A DNA stretch of 10,968 nucleotides from Cudoniella acicularis (taxonomy: Eukaryota > Ascomycota > Leotiomycetes > Helotiales > Helotiaceae): NCBI GenBank assembly GCA_013054445.1, contig JAAMPI010001735.1, positions 1 through 10,968 of the forward strand, in the 5' to 3' direction. Shown here in pieces: positions 7,504 through 10,968 of the stretch (positions are counted from its first letter, which is position 1; each line of letters opens with the position of its first letter). Position numbers and translations under genes: made by a program. Under the pieces are notes generated by a model. That model was not told where the DNA came from. It was given only the letters and a program-made list of their open reading frames with translations, and searched no databases.

Positions 7504-9308
7504 ATGCCCAAGGTCCCAAAAGGGAGGAGAAAGCGAGCATATCGACCGAAGACTAGATCGGGGTGCCTCACTTGTAAAAGTAAGAATCACAATCACGATC
7601 ACAAAACCGGAGTAGATACCAATATCTGACTGATTGTGCAGTACGGCGAGTGAAATGCGATGAAGCACGGCCAGCTTGTCTCAGATGCACATCAACACGT
7701 CGTTTCTGCGACGGCTACAATGATCAAATGCAACCCCCGCACTCGCCGCCTTCCAACATAGTCCGTGTCATAGCAAATCCATCTTTTGATATCCACGCCT
7801 CCTCACAATCAAATCGATCGTTTGCTTTCTTCTTACAGCGGACTTGCCCGCAATTAGCCGGCTTTTTCGGATCTGACTTCTGGGAAAGACTCGTCCTTCA
7901 AGCTGCATATCATGAATCGGCCGTACGTCATGCTATTATCGCCATAGGATCACTCCATGAGGTGTCCGAGTGTCAGACAACAAGAATGGATTCTAACCGA
8001 GCTTTTGCATTGGAGCAATATAATCTTGCAATCAGAGACCTGCTGGTTCCTCTGTCTGAGAGCGGGGAACGAGGCGTCGATGTTTGCCTTATCTCGTGTA
8101 TCCTTTTCACTTGCTTCGAGGTATATCACAATTTGTACATGGTTTTCATGTCATGTCATGTCGCTATGCACTCATTGATGCTGATTCTCTTAGAATATGC
8201 AAGGGCACCATGCCTCAGCAACATCCCATATCCAAAGTGGCGCAAAGCTACTACGTGAAACCATATATGACAAGCGGAACGGAGTACTTCAACACCAAGT
8301 ACTTGGGTCAAAAAGCCATGTGGATTCCTACGCCCCACTAGAAGTTCTTGCTAGAATCTTTGCAGGACTGGACTTACAAGTTACAATGGCAAGGGGATTT
8401 AGCTGTGCCCTCCCAGACTCTACCGTGGCTAATGTATCCAGAGTAGATGATTGGAAACTCCGAGTTTAAGCCTTATGAGAGTTCTTTCTCCGAGACAATG
8501 TACGATGACGTTCCTTCATCTTTCTCTAGTATTGAGGAAGCCAAGAACACTTTTGAATACGGCTATTGCCTGTTCACCAGCGGTCGAGCCGCCATGCTAT
8601 CATGCGACCCCGAGCATTTTCCTGCCGCTGTCGAAGCCCATATAAGTCACGGCGCAACTCTACTATCCAAATTCTCGCTTGCACTACAGACATTTGTAGA
8701 ATCATACAGCGCATCTTTTACACCGAAAGAAGATATCGCCATATCTGTGCTAAAACTCCATGTCCTAAACGCCTACATCACATTCCACGTCGAACACCTA
8801 TCTCCAAACAACCGTTCAAGCTGGAACGACTTCATACCTCAAATCAGTGAAATGATTCTCCTCGCCGAGAAAATCATCTCTTCCACCTCACCATCCATCT
8901 CCCACGGAGAACAAAACACTTCCTTCTGCCTAGACATGGGCTTCCTCATCCCTCTCTACAACGTAGCCAGTCAATGCCGCGACCCTGTCATCCGTCGAAA
9001 AGCGATTTCACTTCTTCGTTCTACTTCAAGGCAAGAGGGGCTTCGGAATAGTTTGTTAATTGCTAGGGCTGCTGAGAGGATTATGGAGATTGAAGAAAGT
9101 GCGTTGATGTTGGGACGAATGGGGGAAATGGGGGGTTGTGTTAATGGGAAGGGCTTGGAGAGGGGGGGAGAGGGAGGTGAGTATGAAGCCGGTTTTAGAG
9201 TTAGATGAGAGGGGTGGGAGGTTGGTGTATATGAGAAAGAGAGAGGGACAGCTTGGACAGGGTGGTAAGGAGGAGATTAAGGTGGTTGAGGAGGTGTTTA
9301 GTTGGTGA
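7504..9308 (+). CDS. Zn(II)2Cys6 fungal transcription factor, frame changes in the 3' half
   Basis: Exon 1 7504-7579, intron 7580-7641 (GTAAGA...TGCAG), exon 2 7642-8120, intron 8121-8193 (GTATAT...CTTAG), then exon 3 from 8194. The basic N-terminus MPKVPKGRRKRAYRPKTRSG leads into the zinc cluster CLTCKIRRVKC-x6-CLRC-x6-C, with Cys 21, 24, 31, 38, 41 and 48; intron 1 splits the cluster, as is common. Then come family-typical blocks: FAFFLQRTCPQLAGFFGSDF, WERLVLQAAYHESAVRHAI, IAIGSLHE, ISCILFTCFENMQGHHASAT, SHIQSGAKLLRE and, in another frame, SSFSSIEEAKNTFEYGYCLF, FCLDMGFLIPLYNVASQCRD, PVIRRKAISLLRSTSRQEGL. It probably binds CGG-type sites; the target is unknown. Exon 3 is in frame until TAA 8467-8469, while the next homologous block is in the +1 frame: a 37-nt intron (8434-8470), a 46-nt one (8425-8470) or a frameshift would join them. 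That frame stops at 9206-9208, yet MKPVLELDERGGRLVYMR follows in a third frame to TGA 9306-9308 and looks like the true C-terminus. A functional gene with sequence errors and a decaying gene are both possible. Confidence 0.8.
9112..9176 (+). other. Run of G-tracts (potential G-quadruplex) in the regulator's 3' coding end
   Basis: G-tracts of 3, 5, 6, 3, 3, 7 and 3 bases occur at 9112, 9121, 9130, 9146, 9151, 9162 and 9172, separated by short loops (2-10 bases). The sense strand could fold into a G-quadruplex. This is where the coding frame is lost, so the tract is both a plausible slippage hotspot and a plausible place for sequencing errors. Confidence 0.55.
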
Positions 9309-9950
9309 GGTACATGCACTTTTCTCCATGATACATCTGGCTAGGAAACATCGGACTTTCAATGCGCCTCCTCATCTTTGAATACGATTGAGGCTTACTC
9401 TGATCTTATAAACACACTTCCATTGTTTGCATTGCCAACGTTTGCAAGCTAGACGTCATGACGAACGCCTCTAGTGCTTGCGATAAAAGCTACGCCGTGT
9501 GAGGCTTTCGAAGTACTCCTAGAAAAGGATGCGGTGCGGTGAGAAAATTTACATACTCAATGATGAGGGGGAAGGGCGGAGGAAGGAGCGAGGGTATGGG
9601 TTGGCGGGCTTAGGCCGAGATCTTGGTGCGTTGAGTAATTTTATGGCAAAGGAAAGCTAAGGCTATGGTCGAGGACTTAGGATTGTACCACACCTTCGGG
9701 CAGAACAGGGGCCAATCTATATTGCACCTTCTTATTTGAGAAATTTCTCTATCCATCACCACTTTCCTATTTTTGAAATACACAAACCCACCATACGACT
9801 CAACCCCTTCCAATTCCCCTCTCCCCCACGACCCAATCCTCACTCCTCTACCTCTTTCCCCCACCACCGCCCTCCTCAATATTAACATACCCCCTCACCC
9901 CCTCCACAACCCCATCAATCTTCCCCACCATCCCCATTAACTCACTCCCC
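9309..9950. other. Space between convergent genes
   Basis: The upstream half should be the 3' UTR of the regulator (+), and the downstream half the 3' UTR of the RTA1-like gene (-). The plus strand turns from G-rich before 9310 to strongly C-rich at 9770-9960, so each gene has a purine-rich sense strand at its 3' end. The 92-codon frame at 9610-9888 (-) has no recognisable content and lies in the presumed 3' UTR. I see no RNA gene or repeat here. Confidence 0.5.
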
Positions 9951-10963
9951 TCAACCTCTCCACCCAGTCTTCAAAACCCACCCGGGATGCCAAACCGTCA
10001 GACACGCAGAAGAAAGCAGTATCATCACGCCTTCTAAAACCATAAATGGGGTTTGCTCATTTGCAAGTTTGCCGCGGAATCCTCCGGCTAGTTCCGCACA
10101 GCGGTAGATGCTTCGTATGAAGATGAAGATTGTTGAGAAGGCTAGTGCTAGTTCGAAGACGTGTTGATTTCTTTGATGTATAGGATTTCCTTCTCTCCCC
10201 TTATTGTGATGATGATTCGAAGCCAGCATCAAACCAGCACGATAGCGATAAACACTCACCACAAAATCGGCACACAAAACCGCAAAACTCATCAAAGAGA
10301 AAACCTGAAAAGCTAACCCCGCAATCATGACATGAATCCCATTCCACTCCTCCTCACTCGTCGCAGCTGTTGCGGACAGGCCTCCCCCGATGGCTTGGAG
10401 GATTAGAGAGAAAAAATCGGCGGTGATGAAGAGGTAAATGTAGGTTTTTGGGGGGAAGCGGGAGAGGTGTATTGTTTGGGTCGTAGAGGGGAATTAGGCG
10501 GGAGAGGCAGAGATAGATTGAGGCGGTTAGGAAGACGGGGGCGAGGGTTAGGGGGATGAGATATCTGTTTTATAGGTACATGTGTTAGGTTCAATTTCTC
10601 GTCCACCGTAAAAAGGGGAGGGGGAAGGACTCACATCAAAAAAGAATTAAAAACAAACGGATTCTCACTCAAAGCGACCCTCCCACCATATCCCACACAC
10701 TCAAACATAAGTCCCATCACCATCGCAAACGAATAACTCCATGTCTTCCACACAAATCCTTGGATGATTTGTCTGACGAGGAAAAGGGCGAAGAGGGAGA
10801 GATAGAGAATGTTGCCAGTGAAGGAAGGGTAGTAGGAGAGTTGGGCGGGGACGTAGCCGGTGAGGAGGCAGGAGATGTGCAGTGTGCAGTTGGGGTAGAT
10901 TCCGTGGGGGAGGGTGCCGTTGAAGTGTGCGAGGAGGGCGGCTGCGGCGGGGGAGATGGTCAT
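9951..10963 (-). CDS. RTA1-like seven-transmembrane protein with a frame break in exon 2
   Basis: RTA1-family proteins are fungal plasma-membrane proteins with seven helices, including yeast Rta1 (7-aminocholesterol resistance) and Rsb1 (sphingoid-base release); the substrate here is unknown. ATG at 10963-10961; exon 1 10963-10635; intron 10634-10565 (70 nt, GTGAGT, CTAAC branch, CAG); exon 2 10564-9951, stop TGA 9953-9951. The N-terminus has Asn-glycosylation sequons NGT (15) and NCT (25) and Cys residues, as expected outside the cell. Helices: YPSFTGNILYLSLFALFLV, YSFAMVMGLMFECVGYGGRV, YLIPLTLAPVFLTASIYLCL, YIYLFITADFFSLILQAIGG, IAGLAFQVFSLMSFAVLCAD, FELALAFSTIFIFIRSIYRC, MVLEGVMILLSSACLTVW. 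The family signature RSIYRCAELAGGFRGKLANE is intact. Total exon length is 943 nt, one more than a multiple of three: between LSRLIPLYDPNN and PPKTYIYLF the homologous frame shifts. Read literally, the protein stops at 10356-10354 after 179 residues, losing helices 4-7. Convergent with the regulator. Confidence 0.85.
10445..10467 (-). other. Site of the RTA1-like frame break: C6/A5 run next to a CT repeat
   Basis: On the sense strand the order is CCTCTCCCGCTTCCCCCCAAAAACC. The upstream frame reads TPLPLPPKNLH, the downstream one SRFPPKTYIYLF. Loss of one CT unit from a longer CTCTCT repeat explains the change and would give the family-like SRFPPKTY. One extra C in the C6 run or one extra A in the A5 run would also explain it. 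The sequence alone does not choose between these. Confidence 0.65.
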
Positions 10964-10968
10964 TTTTT

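Noticed and set aside
8147..8162. CATGT tandem repeat (three units) inside regulator intron 2
   Set aside because: It is short and intronic; simple slippage is enough to explain it.
9610..9888. 92-codon minus-strand frame downstream of the RTA1-like gene
   Set aside because: It has no recognisable content and lies in the expected 3' UTR of the RTA1-like transcript.
7504..10963. Regulator plus RTA1-like gene as a dedicated resistance module or secondary-metabolite cluster
   Set aside because: There are no biosynthetic enzymes, the two genes are convergent and share no promoter, and each family is common across ascomycete genomes.

Overview
This window looks like nuclear DNA of a filamentous ascomycete (Pezizomycotina). 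Genes carry short spliceosomal introns (about 47-93 nt) with GT...AG ends and, in several, CTAAC/CTGAC-like branch sites. The protein families are typical of such fungi: a DUF1708/Msb1-Mug8 polarity protein, a Zn(II)2Cys6 regulator and an RTA1-like seven-helix membrane protein. A leotiomycete is my guess from general gene style, but the sequence alone does not settle it. I see no bacterial genes, CRISPR array, rRNA, tRNA or intact transposon.

Layout. 1-270 (+) is the last 89 codons of a uracil-DNA glycosylase. 271-3037 is a 2.8 kb stretch without a recognisable gene: a 3' flank with an AATAAA, then a markedly AT-rich island (about 560-1490), then a normal-composition block (about 1490-2430), then the C/T-rich upstream region of the next gene. 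3038-6418 (+) is a six-exon gene for a protein of 1031 residues with an N-terminal Msb1/Mug8 (DUF1708) domain and a long disordered tail. 6419-7503 is its 3' region and the next promoter. 7504-9308 (+) is a Zn2Cys6 transcription-factor gene with two clean introns and two places where the homology-bearing reading frame changes. 9309-9950 is the space between two convergent genes. 9951-10963 (-) is an RTA1-like gene with one clean intron and one frame break in exon 2.

The four genes are not an operon or an evident biosynthetic cluster. UNG (DNA repair) and Msb1 (polarity and wall signalling) are housekeeping-type genes. The regulator and the RTA1-like protein could belong to a stress or lipid-export response, but they are convergent and share no promoter, so any link is speculation.

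The most notable signal is that the Msb1 frame stays clean over a 2.3 kb exon, whereas both genes after position 8400 show frame breaks, two of them beside G/C homopolymers or short GA/CT repeats. This means either decay (or strain polymorphism) of two adjacent accessory genes, or local sequence errors at homopolymers. I did not find convincing evidence of a new biological system.
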